A stretch of DNA of 64,000 bases from UBA8524 sp964215915. GTDB lineage: Bacteria; Bacteroidota; Bacteroidia; UBA8524. The notes under the pieces were generated by a model. It was not told the DNA's origin. It did not search any database and saw nothing but the letters and a program-made list of their open reading frames with translations. The stretch lies in NCBI GenBank assembly GCA_964215915.1, contig CAXPEB010000047.1:1-64000 (forward strand), written 5' to 3'. A program made the translations under genes and the position numbers. This document shows, in pieces, positions 1-9,400 of the stretch; within the stretch, counting starts at the first letter, position 1; each line of letters starts with the position of its first letter.

Positions 1-28
1 CGTAGGGGTCGCCTTTTTATTCAATCTG

Positions 29-101
29 TGGTGCGGGGCGGAATCGAACCGTCGACACAAGGATTTTCAGTCCTTTGCTCTACCAACTGAGCTACCGCAC
101 C
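29..101 (-). tRNA. tRNA-Phe (GAA)
   Basis: The minus strand folds as a full 73-nt cloverleaf. The 7-bp acceptor GGTGCGG/CCGCACC is perfect, the D-arm is GCTC/GAGC, the anticodon loop reads CTGAAAA with anticodon GAA, and the T-loop is TTCGATT. The T-stem has one A-C mismatch. The discriminator base is A at 29 and CCA is not encoded. Confidence 0.97.
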
Positions 102-158
102 GGAATTTTTACTCCCTCTGCTTTACCGGAAAATCCCGCAAAGCGCTGTGAGGGAGTG

Positions 159-187
159 CAAAGGTAGCATTTTCCCAATCTCCGCAA
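159..187 (-). promoter_or_regulatory. Bacteroidota-type promoter for tRNA-Phe
   Basis: On the minus strand there is a TTG at 187-185, an 18-nt spacer, and TACCTTTG at 166-159. This matches the TAnnTTTG -7 box and TTG -33 element of Bacteroidota housekeeping promoters. Transcription would begin near 152, about 50 nt before the tRNA. Confidence 0.6.
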
Positions 188-298
188 AAAATATTTTCAG
201 GCTTCCTCACCTCCCGTTGCAGCAACAGAGCCGGATAAGCCGGATATTAGGGAGATGCCTCATTTTTTCTCATCTTTGATGGCACTAATACGCGTGTT

Positions 299-1588
299 AT
301 GGTCGCACAAATACTCTTTGCCGCTGTTCTCATCGCCGCCGTCCTCCTGTTTAGCCGGAGCGTCGGCAAAATCCGCCGCAATATCCTCCTGGGCCGGGAG
401 GAAGACCTGACCGACCGTAAAAGGGAAAGATTCGCTACCATGATGCGGGTGGCATTCGGCCAAAGTAAAATGGGAACACGCCCGGTAGCCGCATTCTTCC
501 ATTTGCTGATCTACGTCGGGTTTGTGCTTATCAATATCGAAGTCCTGGAAATTATCCTCGACGGACTATTCGGCACCCACCGCATGTTTCAGAATCTGCT
601 CGGAGGATTCTATACCTTCCTGATCGGGTTTTTTGAAATACTTGGCGCCGGGGTATTTATCGCCTGCCTGGTATTCCTCTACCGCCGTCATATACAAAAG
701 CTCTTCCGCCTGAATATGCCGGAGATGAAAGGCTGGCCACAGAAAGACGCCACTTATATCCTGCTTATCGAATTGGTATTGATGACAGCACTCTTCCTCA
801 TGAATGCCTCCGACCGCTCTTTCCAACTGGCTACGGGAATGAGCATGCCGGTAAGCTCCCTGCTGTTCCCGCTTTTCGAAAACATGGGCGACACGCAACT
901 ACATTTTATCGAACGCACTGCCTGGTGGTTCCATATTATCGGTATCCTGGCCTTTCTCAATTACCTGCCCTCCTCCAAACATTTCCATATTATCCTGGCC
1001 TTCCCGAATACCTGGTATACCCGGCTGCGACCGAAAGGAGAATTTGAGAATATGGCTTCCGTAAAGACAGAGGTGCAGTTGATGATGGATCCATCCGCAC
1101 CTACCCCGGAAGGTTATGAACCTCCCAGCAGCTTCGGAGTGAAAGACGTTCAGGACCTGAGCTGGAAGAACCTGATGGATGCCTATACCTGTACCGAGTG
1201 TGGCCGCTGCACTTCGGTGTGCCCCGCCAACATCACAGGCAAACTCCTCTCTCCGCGTAAGATCATGATGGATACCCGCGACCGACTGGAAGAGGTAGGC
1301 CGGAACATCGATACCCATAAAGGCAGCTTCGAGGACGACAACAAAAACCTGCACTCCTATATCACCGAAGAAGAACTTTGGGCCTGTACCACCTGCAATG
1401 CCTGTGCGGAAATCTGCCCTGTGAATATTAATCCCATGGACATCATCTTCCGCATGCGCCAATACAAAGTGATGGAACAATCCATGGCGCCGGCTGAACT
1501 GAACGGCATGTTCACCAATATGGAGAACAACGGGGCACCCTGGCAGTTCTCCCCCGCCGATCGGGCAAACTGGGTACAGGAATCCTGA
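299..1588 (+). CDS. Membrane-bound 4Fe-4S dicluster oxidoreductase subunit (HdrC/GlpC-like)
   Basis: This is a 429-residue electron-transfer protein. The N-terminal ~250 residues hold several hydrophobic helices, starting at residues 4-18. The C-terminal part carries two 4Fe-4S motifs: CTECGRCTSVC at 298-308 and CTTCNACAEIC at 363-373, each followed by a proline. Such proteins pair with a CCG-domain subunit to pass electrons between the quinone pool and a flavoprotein; which one is used here cannot be told. The natural partner is probably the CCG protein at 5708-6490, about 4 kb downstream, and the two genes are adjacent in other Bacteroidota as far as I recall. The ATG at 299 lacks a clear ribosome binding site. 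Confidence 0.85.
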   Translation: MVAQILFAAVLIAAVLLFSRSVGKIRRNILLGREEDLTDRKRERFATMMRVAFGQSKMGTRPVAAFFHLLIYVGFVLINIEVLEIILDGLFGTHRMFQNLLGGFYTFLIGFFEILGAGVFIACLVFLYRRHIQKLFRLNMPEMKGWPQKDATYILLIELVLMTALFLMNASDRSFQLATGMSMPVSSLLFPLFENMGDTQLHFIERTAWWFHIIGILAFLNYLPSSKHFHIILAFPNTWYTRLRPKGEFENMASVKTEVQLMMDPSAPTPEGYEPPSSFGVKDVQDLSWKNLMDAYTCTECGRCTSVCPANITGKLLSPRKIMMDTRDRLEEVGRNIDTHKGSFEDDNKNLHSYITEEELWACTTCNACAEICPVNINPMDIIFRMRQYKVMEQSMAPAELNGMFTNMENNGAPWQFSPADRANWVQES

Positions 1589-1746
1589 CCTTTCGGAAGC
1601 CCATACCAACCACCCATTTCCGGAGGGAACACGGTCGCGTGAAAGCCCTACCAAATCCTACGTAACGAACATAGGTTATTTTTCCGGAGCCGTTTACCAA
1701 TCCGGGATTTTTGGTATAAATTGGAACCAACAACCCCCCGCAAACA

Positions 1747-2439
1747 ATGGTAATGGAAGCCAACCTCAAGGAAGTTAGTCCGGCCCGTATTTTAGTGGTC
1801 GACGACCACCAGGTATTGATAGACGGACTCAAATCCCTGCTTAAAAAGGAAAGCCAGATTGTTTTCTCACACGAAGCCAATAGTGGAGAAGAAGCCCTCC
1901 GTGTGCTCGAACTCCATCATCAGGATATTGATATCGTTATGACGGATATTTCCATGAACGGCATCAGCGGACTTGAACTCACAGAGATCCTGAAAGAAAA
2001 ATACCCGGAAATCAAGATCCTGGTGCTCAGCATGTACAACGACCCGGAGATCGTAAATTCCATACTTGCTGCCGAAGCCGATGGCTACGTATTGAAGAAC
2101 TCGGGAAAAGCAGAGATCATCGACGCGATCCGCAAGGTGCATCAGGGCAGTAGCTATTACAGCACCGAAGTGATCGCCAGCTTCATGAAGCACCGCACCG
2201 AAGACAGCAAGCAAAAGAAAAAAGACATCCACGAAATCCTCACGGCACGGGAAGTGGAAATCGTACAACTGATCTGCGAAGAACTTACCACGGCCGAAAT
2301 CGCCGAAAGACTGTTTATCAGTCCGCGAACAGTGGACACCCACCGCAAGCATATCCTGGAAAAAACGGAAAGCAAATCGGTGGTAAGCCTTATCAAACTG
2401 GCCTACGATTACGAACTGATACGACCCGTTGCCGACTAG
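1747..2439 (+). CDS. Response regulator, NarL/FixJ family
   Basis: This 230-residue protein has an N-terminal receiver domain and a C-terminal LuxR/GerE helix-turn-helix. Receiver landmarks are the acidic pair D19/D20, the phosphoacceptor D67 in the context MTDISM, S95 and K117. The DNA-binding domain starts near residue 163 with ILTAREVEIVQL and contains the recognition helix ISPRTVDTHRKHIL. No histidine kinase is nearby. The next genes are an OmpA-type envelope protein and a second, receiverless LuxR protein whose HTH closely resembles this one, so a role in envelope control is possible. ATG at 1747 or 1753 could be the start. Confidence 0.92.
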   Translation: MVMEANLKEVSPARILVVDDHQVLIDGLKSLLKKESQIVFSHEANSGEEALRVLELHHQDIDIVMTDISMNGISGLELTEILKEKYPEIKILVLSMYNDPEIVNSILAAEADGYVLKNSGKAEIIDAIRKVHQGSSYYSTEVIASFMKHRTEDSKQKKKDIHEILTAREVEIVQLICEELTTAEIAERLFISPRTVDTHRKHILEKTESKSVVSLIKLAYDYELIRPVAD

Positions 2440-2557
2440 TCGCCAATTTTACCGAGCGGGCAGTACGTAACGCTAGGTATCCCAATTTACGCCCTAATAG
2501 TGATGCCTCAGGGAGGACTCAATTCTAGTTTTGAATTGACACAAACACCCCTCCCCT

Positions 2558-5368
2558 ATGAAAAGTGCATTACTCTTATTTTTCACCTTTTATTTATCCG
2601 TTGGAGTTGCCTTTGCTCAATCTGGCGACGAACTCCTCGAAAAAGACGACTACCGGAATGCCATCCGGGCTTACCAGATCGAGGTAAGAAACAACCCTTC
2701 CGCCTATTTCAATATGGCAAAGGCTTATTTCGCCCTTCAGGAATTTGACAATGCCATCCAGGCCCTGGAGAATTACAAAAAGAATGATCCCAAGGCCGAT
2801 AACAGCACGGCCGACAAATGGCTGGAGCTACTCCGCCGCGAGGACCAGCCGGTAAAGATTGAGAACCTGGGAGAACGCTTCAATACACCGGAATCGGAAC
2901 TGGTGCCACGTGTTACTGCCGATGGTAAAACGCTGTTCTTCCTCTCCGACGACCGTGAAGGCGGACTGGGTGGTGAAGACATCTGGTACTGTAGCCGCAA
3001 TGACGACGGCACCTGGTCGGATCCGAAAAACTTCACGGCTATGAATACCAGCTCCAATGAAGGTATCCTGGCTATCTCTCCTGACGGAGGTGTCGCAATC
3101 CTGTTTGGTCACTATACGGGCTCATTCGGTGGTGGCGACTTGTTCTATTCCGTAAAAACGGAAAACGGATGGAGCTACCCCTGTAACCTTGGAGGAACTA
3201 TCAATACCAAAAAATGGGAATCCCTGGCTTCCCTCAGCCCAGATGGGAAGACCCTGATCTATTCCACCACTGGCCGCGACGGTGAAGGAAACTCCGACCT
3301 CTGGGTTACCCAGCTTACGGAAACAGGATGGACCACCCCAAAAAACCTGGGCAAGACCATCAATACCCAAAAGAATGAAAAATGGCCGTTTATCGCTGCC
3401 GACGGTAAAACGGTATACTTCAGCTCCAACGGCCATTTCGGGTTCGGCGGATCCGACTTGTTTATGGTCAAAAGGCTTGATGATACCTGGACCAACTGGT
3501 CGGAACCGGTTAACATGGGTAGGTATATCAATACCTTGAATGATGATGCGGATTTCTCCGTAACAGGATCGGGTATCAAGGGCTTCATCACCCGCACCAA
3601 TATGCCCGACGGCTATGGTAGCAGCGACATCTACCAGTTCTACCTGCCCCTGCAGTTCCGTCCGGAGCAAGTGTACAATGTTTATGGAAGGGTGAACGAC
3701 GAAAACGACAGCAACGCCCATGTCAATATCCGCTACTACGAGTTCGGAACCGATAATGAAGTGGCCAAAACCAGCACGGATGCTGCCGATGGCATGTACA
3801 CGGTTGCTCTGCAGAAGGGGAAAAAATACGATGTGGTGATTGATATGAAGGGGTACCTGTACTTTTCTACCGTCCTGGACCTCAGTGACCCTGACTTATT
3901 GCGCAAGAAGGAACCGTTTCACCTGAAGCTGAAAAGCAAGCAGGAAGAAGTAGACCGGATTCAGTCTGAGCTGGATGCGGAAAATGCCAAACTGAAAGAA
4001 GCACTGAACTCCGGGTCGGAAAACATCCAGGAAGCTTTTGACCGTGTGGAGACCATACTCCGGCGCTATAAAAAAGCCATTGCCGATTTGGAACACGCTA
4101 TGGCAGAAGCCAAGTTTCAATGGATGGAAGAAGAAGGCCAGAGCCTCAATATCCGACAGGACTATACATTGCAGACGGCAAAGGTGGGCGCCAAGTTTGA
4201 GCTGAAAAATATCTTTTTCGATTTCGGGAAAACCACCCTCCGCAAAGATTCCGAAGCCGAACTTGATAAGCTCTATGCTATCATGTCAAAAAGCGAGATT
4301 GTGATTGAGCTTGGCGGACATACCGACAGCATCGGATCGGAAGAAGCCAACCAGAGACTGTCGCAGGATCGGGTGAACTCCGTTCGGAACTACCTGGTCA
4401 ATAAAGGCATTGACCCAGGCCGGCTTAAAGCCGTCGGTTACGGTGAAACCCAGCCCGTAGCCAGCAACAGCAGCGAAGAGGGCCGCGCCCTGAACCGCCG
4501 TGTGGAAGTGAAGATTCTAAGCCTGAAAATGGAACGTGAAGGCGGTGAAGAAGTGGTCGAAGAAAACGACAAAAAGAAAAAGAAGAAAAAAGAAGAAGAC
4601 GCTCCTGTAGCTATGGAAAAAGGCAATATGCTGGAACTGCTTCAGAAGGCAGCCAAAAACGGCGGACTTCCCTCCGGTAGCGACTGTAACAAGGAGGTTC
4701 AATACAACCCCAATTACAAAGGTGGAGGCAAATACCAGCCTGCGCCGAAAAAGAACACGAACAAAGGCTGGTTTAGCAAATGGGGCGGTAACGGCGACTG
4801 GAACAATTTCGGAACCGTACAGAAGAAAGATTTTGTCCTTCGCACCTTCAACGCCAGTGTGCTGAACTGGAAATACAAACCGCTAGGCGGATCGTCATTG
4901 GGTGTAGAAGTTTCCTTCCTGAGCAAAAGCCTGATAGAAAACCGCTTCCAATTCTACTTTGCCAATCCCACAGGTATCAAAGCGGGTATCGGATATAACC
5001 GGCTTCGTAATGCCCAGGTAGGCAGCACACCCCTCTTTTTCTGCCTGGGTATGGAAACCAAACTCATGTACGGCAAACCCGAAGGCAGCACGTTCACCGA
5101 CGACAAGCTGTTTGGCCACTTGGGGATTCCGGTAGGGTTCCGTTACCTGATCCGTCCTTCCGATAAGATCATGATCGGGCCGGAGCTTATGTACACCATT
5201 AACGTATGGACTTCCCGCACCAAAAGAAACGACGGGGTCTTCGAAAACGGAGCCAACTACCTCTCGCTCGGGGCAAATGCCCGCTGGCGTTTTATCCATG
5301 CCGGATTGGGCTATAACATGGGACCAACCGTTAACTTCCTCGGCTTCCGCGCCGGCGTATCATTCTAA
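2558..5368 (+). CDS. PorE-like OmpA-family envelope protein with extra C-terminal barrel-like domain
   Basis: The 936 residues begin with a signal peptide (1-20, ending AFA/QSG). Then come TPR-like repeats (about 22-105), a PD40/WD40-type propeller (about 110-365) with repeated DGKTLFF- and DGKTVYFSSNG-type blades, a carboxypeptidase-regulatory-like segment, a coiled region, and an OmpA peptidoglycan-binding domain (about 550-655; FFDFGKTTL, GGHTDSIGS, NRRVEV). This order matches PorE, which anchors the type IX secretion apparatus to peptidoglycan. Unlike PorE, a lysine-rich stretch (about 670-682) and ~180 further residues follow. These look like outer-membrane strands and end in phenylalanine. 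I infer an envelope anchor; the link to secretion is by architecture only. Confidence 0.85.
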   Translation: MKSALLLFFTFYLSVGVAFAQSGDELLEKDDYRNAIRAYQIEVRNNPSAYFNMAKAYFALQEFDNAIQALENYKKNDPKADNSTADKWLELLRREDQPVKIENLGERFNTPESELVPRVTADGKTLFFLSDDREGGLGGEDIWYCSRNDDGTWSDPKNFTAMNTSSNEGILAISPDGGVAILFGHYTGSFGGGDLFYSVKTENGWSYPCNLGGTINTKKWESLASLSPDGKTLIYSTTGRDGEGNSDLWVTQLTETGWTTPKNLGKTINTQKNEKWPFIAADGKTVYFSSNGHFGFGGSDLFMVKRLDDTWTNWSEPVNMGRYINTLNDDADFSVTGSGIKGFITRTNMPDGYGSSDIYQFYLPLQFRPEQVYNVYGRVNDENDSNAHVNIRYYEFGTDNEVAKTSTDAADGMYTVALQKGKKYDVVIDMKGYLYFSTVLDLSDPDLLRKKEPFHLKLKSKQEEVDRIQSELDAENAKLKEALNSGSENIQEAFDRVETILRRYKKAIADLEHAMAEAKFQWMEEEGQSLNIRQDYTLQTAKVGAKFELKNIFFDFGKTTLRKDSEAELDKLYAIMSKSEIVIELGGHTDSIGSEEANQRLSQDRVNSVRNYLVNKGIDPGRLKAVGYGETQPVASNSSEEGRALNRRVEVKILSLKMEREGGEEVVEENDKKKKKKKEEDAPVAMEKGNMLELLQKAAKNGGLPSGSDCNKEVQYNPNYKGGGKYQPAPKKNTNKGWFSKWGGNGDWNNFGTVQKKDFVLRTFNASVLNWKYKPLGGSSLGVEVSFLSKSLIENRFQFYFANPTGIKAGIGYNRLRNAQVGSTPLFFCLGMETKLMYGKPEGSTFTDDKLFGHLGIPVGFRYLIRPSDKIMIGPELMYTINVWTSRTKRNDGVFENGANYLSLGANARWRFIHAGLGYNMGPTVNFLGFRAGVSF

Positions 5369-5379
5369 ACCCCAATACT

Positions 5380-5604
5380 ATGAAAGGCACACTAACACCC
5401 CGAGAAGAAGAGATCCTGCGGCTGATCGCCGAAGAACATACTTCAGCTGAAATTGCCGGCATCCTGAAAATCAGCGTTCGAACCGTTGAAACCCACCGCA
5501 AGAACCTGTTGGTGAAAACCAATTCCAACTCGGTCATCGGCCTGTTGAAGTATGCCATTCAACAGGGTTGGGTACCGGGTTATTATAAGAACAGCAGAGT
5601 ATGA
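5380..5604 (+). CDS. Stand-alone LuxR/GerE-type HTH protein
   Basis: A 74-residue protein consisting of one LuxR-type DNA-binding domain. It runs from LTPREEEILRLIAEE through ISVRTVETHRKNLLVKT with no receiver or sensor domain. The start lies 11 bp after the stop of the OmpA-like gene, so the two are probably co-transcribed. The gene ends before a strong terminator at 5631-5657. It resembles the HTH of the response regulator at 1747-2439, including the spacing of the helices, so it may compete for the same sites or be derived from it by duplication. Such truncated members lack a known phosphorylation input. Confidence 0.85.
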   Translation: MKGTLTPREEEILRLIAEEHTSAEIAGILKISVRTVETHRKNLLVKTNSNSVIGLLKYAIQQGWVPGYYKNSRV

Positions 5605-5630
5605 AGTTTGTCTGAACAGGGAAGAGAGAA

Positions 5631-5657
5631 ACCGGTCGTGATACGACCGGTTTTTTG
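5631..5657 (+). terminator. Rho-independent terminator
   Basis: An 8-bp perfect stem ACCGGTCG/CGACCGGT (5631-5638 and 5644-5651) with a 5-nt loop is followed by a run of T. It closes the OmpA/LuxR transcription unit. Confidence 0.92.
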
Positions 5658-5707
5658 TTAAATGGCCGTCAAGGCTTAATTTGCAGGCTAGTCTTGAACA
5701 GATCCGT

Positions 5708-6490
5708 ATGAGTATTCATGTACCCACCATGGCCGAAATGGCTGCAAGCGGAGAAAGCCCGGAAGTTCTGTTCTGGGTAGGTTGCGCAGGAAGTTTTGAC
5801 GAACGGGCCCAAAAGATCACCCGTGCTTTCGTCAAGCTGCTGAATGCCGCCGAAGTGAAGTTTGCCATACTGGGAACGGAGGAATCCTGCACCGGTGACC
5901 CGGCAAAACGAGCCGGCAATGAATTCCTTTTCCAGATGCAGGCCATGGCCAATATCGCCACGCTGAATGCTTACGAAGTAAAGAAGATCGTGACGGCTTG
6001 TCCGCATTGTTTCAATACCCTCAAAAACGAATACCCGGACCTCGGCGGTTCCTATGAGGTCATCCATCATACCCAGTTCCTCAATGAACTGCTTCAAAGT
6101 GGCAGGCTGGCTGTTGAAGGAGGTGCTTTCAAAGGCAGGAAGATCACCTATCACGACTCTTGCTACCTGGGCCGTGCTAATGGAGTATATGAAGCCCCTC
6201 GAGAACTTATCCGAAAACTGGATGCCGAACTGGTGGAAATGAAACGCTGCCGGAGTAACGGCCTCTGCTGTGGTGCCGGCGGTGCCCAGATGTTCAAAGA
6301 GGCAGAAAAAGGCAATAAGGAAATCAATATTGAACGCACCGAGGAAGCACTGGAAACGCAAGCCGGAGTCATTGCGGCAGCATGCCCTTTCTGCATGACC
6401 ATGATGCGTGACGGGGTTAAAAACCAGGAAAAAGAAGACGTGCAGGTATTGGATATTGCCGAGCTGATCGCTCAGGCCAAAGACCTCTGA
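5708..6490 (+). CDS. CCG-domain (Fe-S)-binding protein (HdrB/GlpC-like)
   Basis: The first ATG at 5708 (MSIHVPTMAEM) gives 260 residues. An upstream TTG in frame at 5681 is less likely. Two cysteine-rich CCG modules are visible. The first has GCAGSFDERA, SCTGDPAKR and TACPHCFNT; the second has HDSCYLGR, GLCCGAGG and AACPFCMTM. These ligate non-cubane or cubane Fe-S centres in heterodisulfide-reductase-type subunits. The partner is most likely the membrane dicluster subunit at 299-1588. The stop codon directly abuts the stop of the convergent gene (6490/6491), leaving no intergenic terminator. Confidence 0.87.
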   Translation: MSIHVPTMAEMAASGESPEVLFWVGCAGSFDERAQKITRAFVKLLNAAEVKFAILGTEESCTGDPAKRAGNEFLFQMQAMANIATLNAYEVKKIVTACPHCFNTLKNEYPDLGGSYEVIHHTQFLNELLQSGRLAVEGGAFKGRKITYHDSCYLGRANGVYEAPRELIRKLDAELVEMKRCRSNGLCCGAGGAQMFKEAEKGNKEINIERTEEALETQAGVIAAACPFCMTMMRDGVKNQEKEDVQVLDIAELIAQAKDL

Positions 6491-9400
6491 TCAGGGAAGT
6501 ACTGTGAGGGTGCCGGAATACCGGTATACCTTACCGTGAATGCTTTCTATCTCCACGATATACATATATACATCCTGCTGCACCGGCTCTCCTTTGTAGG
6601 TGCCGTCCCAGCTCTCATCGGGTTTTTCCGTATAGAATACTTGTTCTCCCCAGCGGTTGAATACGGAGACGCGTATGGATTTGTAGTTCTCCGCCACAAT
6701 CACAAAGCGGTTATTGGTACCAGGGCCATTCCCATCAGGGGTAAAGGCATTGGGAATAAATACGCTGATCTCCGGGATAATCACCATCCACCTGCCCGTC
6801 GTATCCACGCAGCCGTCATCTGTCGTTACCTTTAAAGTTACCCGGTAGTTATTGGTATCGCTTGGATCGCTGAGTTCAAACTCGTAATACGGATTCCGGA
6901 GGGTGGAACCGCCATTCTGAGGATCATCAAACTGCCATTCCCATTCCGTGATAAGGCCGGGATTATCAACCACCGAGCGATCGTAGAACTGTACGCCGGG
7001 GAAATTACTGCTCCGCATCCAGCTCTCTGCCTCCATCTGTGCGAGGGGTTTCGGGAATACCTCTACCGGTTTCGGACCGGCCTCCACCGTACACCCTCCA
7101 TTGGCTGCACCGGTGGTCACTTTCAACCGAACCGGGAAAGTGCCGTTTGAGGTATAGGTATGTCCCAGTTGCTTCAGGTCATCACCCTTTCTGTTCTGAC
7201 CATTGCCCAGGTCCCACTCGTAAAGGGAACCGGCAGGGGCATCGGTTGTTGCTTCCAATTGAATATCCAGCGGCTCGCAACCATCGGGCGGCTGTATGGT
7301 AAAATCCAGGGCAGGTAAGGGATGGATCAAAACCTGCTTTTGGACAGTAGCTTCCGGACAGGCAGAGTTTTGCCGGGTAGCGGCATGAAGTGTCACCGCT
7401 TCCAGAAGGACGTCTCCCCCACCGGCTTCATAGCTTGTATTCGGTTGTGTGGAAGTGGGGGTTCCTCCCTGGAACAACCCGTCTCCATCACTGGTCCAGA
7501 GCATGGCAGTGGTATTGGTCAGGGTTGCCTGCAGATCGATCCTTTCTCCTTCGCAGACCTCATCGGGTATTACCACCGTGATCTCCGGAGCCACTTCAAC
7601 ATACAAACTGGCATCGGTTTCATTCTCACAACCGTTGGGTGCCGTATAATCATAGTGGATCAGGTGCACTCCCTTCCCAGCCGTATTCAGGTCCCACAAA
7701 TTTCCACTCACACCCGTACCCGTCCAGACACTGCCTGCACCGCCGGGCTGGCTATAGTTGCTCAGGTTCACCGGACTATCATCCATACAGAAAGAATCGT
7801 CTGCAAAAGTGAGCTGGGGTAAGGGAAGGACTGCCATAAGAAAGCTGTCGCTTCCGGTGCACCCGTTTTGGGTATACCGGTATACCATCCAGTGGCTATC
7901 ACCGGAATATCGCTTACTTGCACCTACATCCTCCGGGTCAAAGAACACACCCTGCAAAGGTGCGGTACTGCTCCAGGTGCCTCCGGCCGGGGTCCTTCCG
8001 CTGGCCGCATTCAGGTTTACCGGATCAGCATTCCAGCAGAGCGGAGCAATGGTACCCGCATCCACAGCGGGCACGGGCAATACCCGCAGAACGGCAGTAT
8101 CGCGTGCCCCGCAACCATTTGTTTTGTTCTCCAGGTGCAGCACTACCTTGTAAGTACCCTGCGGTAATTGACCGTTGAGCCGGAGAATTGTGTTACCCGG
8201 ATTCGTTTTGTCCAGCAGGGACGTGAACTGGGCGTTCTGGTTGGCTTCGTACCAATCGATATTAAGACCCGTATAATTTGCCGGACTGATCTTAAAGGCA
8301 TTCAGTTCCAAACCCACTTCGTTGCCACAAACCGTCAGGCTATCCTTGAGCAAAACAGAAGGAGAGCTAAGCACCTGAACACTCAGGTTTTTGGAGCCTT
8401 TACAGCCTTTGGTATCGGTTACCGTGTAACGCAGGATATGATTACCCGTTCCGGCAAGAGCCGGATTGAACAGGCCATTTTGTACGGACTGCGGATTATT
8501 CACCGAAGTCCAGGTACCGTTGAATTGGGTCGGAGGCTGCACGGCCTGGATCAGGTTAACCAGAGCACCATCCGGGCAATATGGGCCCAAGGTGCCTAAA
8601 TTGACAGCGGGCGCTGCATTCATGGAAACCGTTATGGTATCCAGCCAGGCGCACTGAAGGGTATCGAAGGTCATGATACCCCGAAGCACATACCCTCTTC
8701 CCTGGTTGATGATAGCGGTGAGGTCCTGGTTCGTCCCGATCGGAGGAGGAAGGGGATTGACGGAAAAACCACTGAGGTGATACCACTGGTAGCTGCTTGC
8801 TCCCGTTCCGGACAAGGTAATGGTATCGCCCTCACAGACCAGCTTATCGGGACCTCCGCTGAGTGGAATGCTTTTGATTTCCTGGTCGAGGGTATCGTAG
8901 TTGGTACAACCGAGTGAGTCCGTAACCCGAACCCAGTAGTTGAAATTGTGTTCGGCTTTCAATACCCGGTTGGTATCCCCGGTCACCCAGAAGTACTTAA
9001 GCGTCATGGAGTCATTGCCTGCATCCAGCATGGAAAAGTCTCCCTTACAGATCTTAAGGTCCGGACCCAAATCTACGGGCGGAGGGATTGAGGACACCAC
9101 ATGAATGCTATCGAAATTGGTACAACCCGTAGCATCCTCCACCCGTACCAGGTAGTTGAGGGTGGTATCCGGTTTTACCCAGATATCTTCGGCATTCCCA
9201 CGGTCTGTTTCTCCATCGATACGGTGCTCTTCCCAGTGCATGGTATACGGGGCGGAACCTCCCTGCACCAAGGCATCGAGGAACAGAGAGTCTCCCGGAC
9301 ACAAAGCCGTATCACCGGGAATTTTCACCGTAACATAATCCGTGATCTCAAAAGTATCGCTCTGAAGGTTGTAACAGGGTGTATTCGTATGATAGGAAAG

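Noticed and set aside
899..1654. 251-codon minus-strand frame opposite the Fe-S subunit
   Set aside because: The plus strand carries both 4Fe-4S motifs. The reverse sequence has no recognisable motif.
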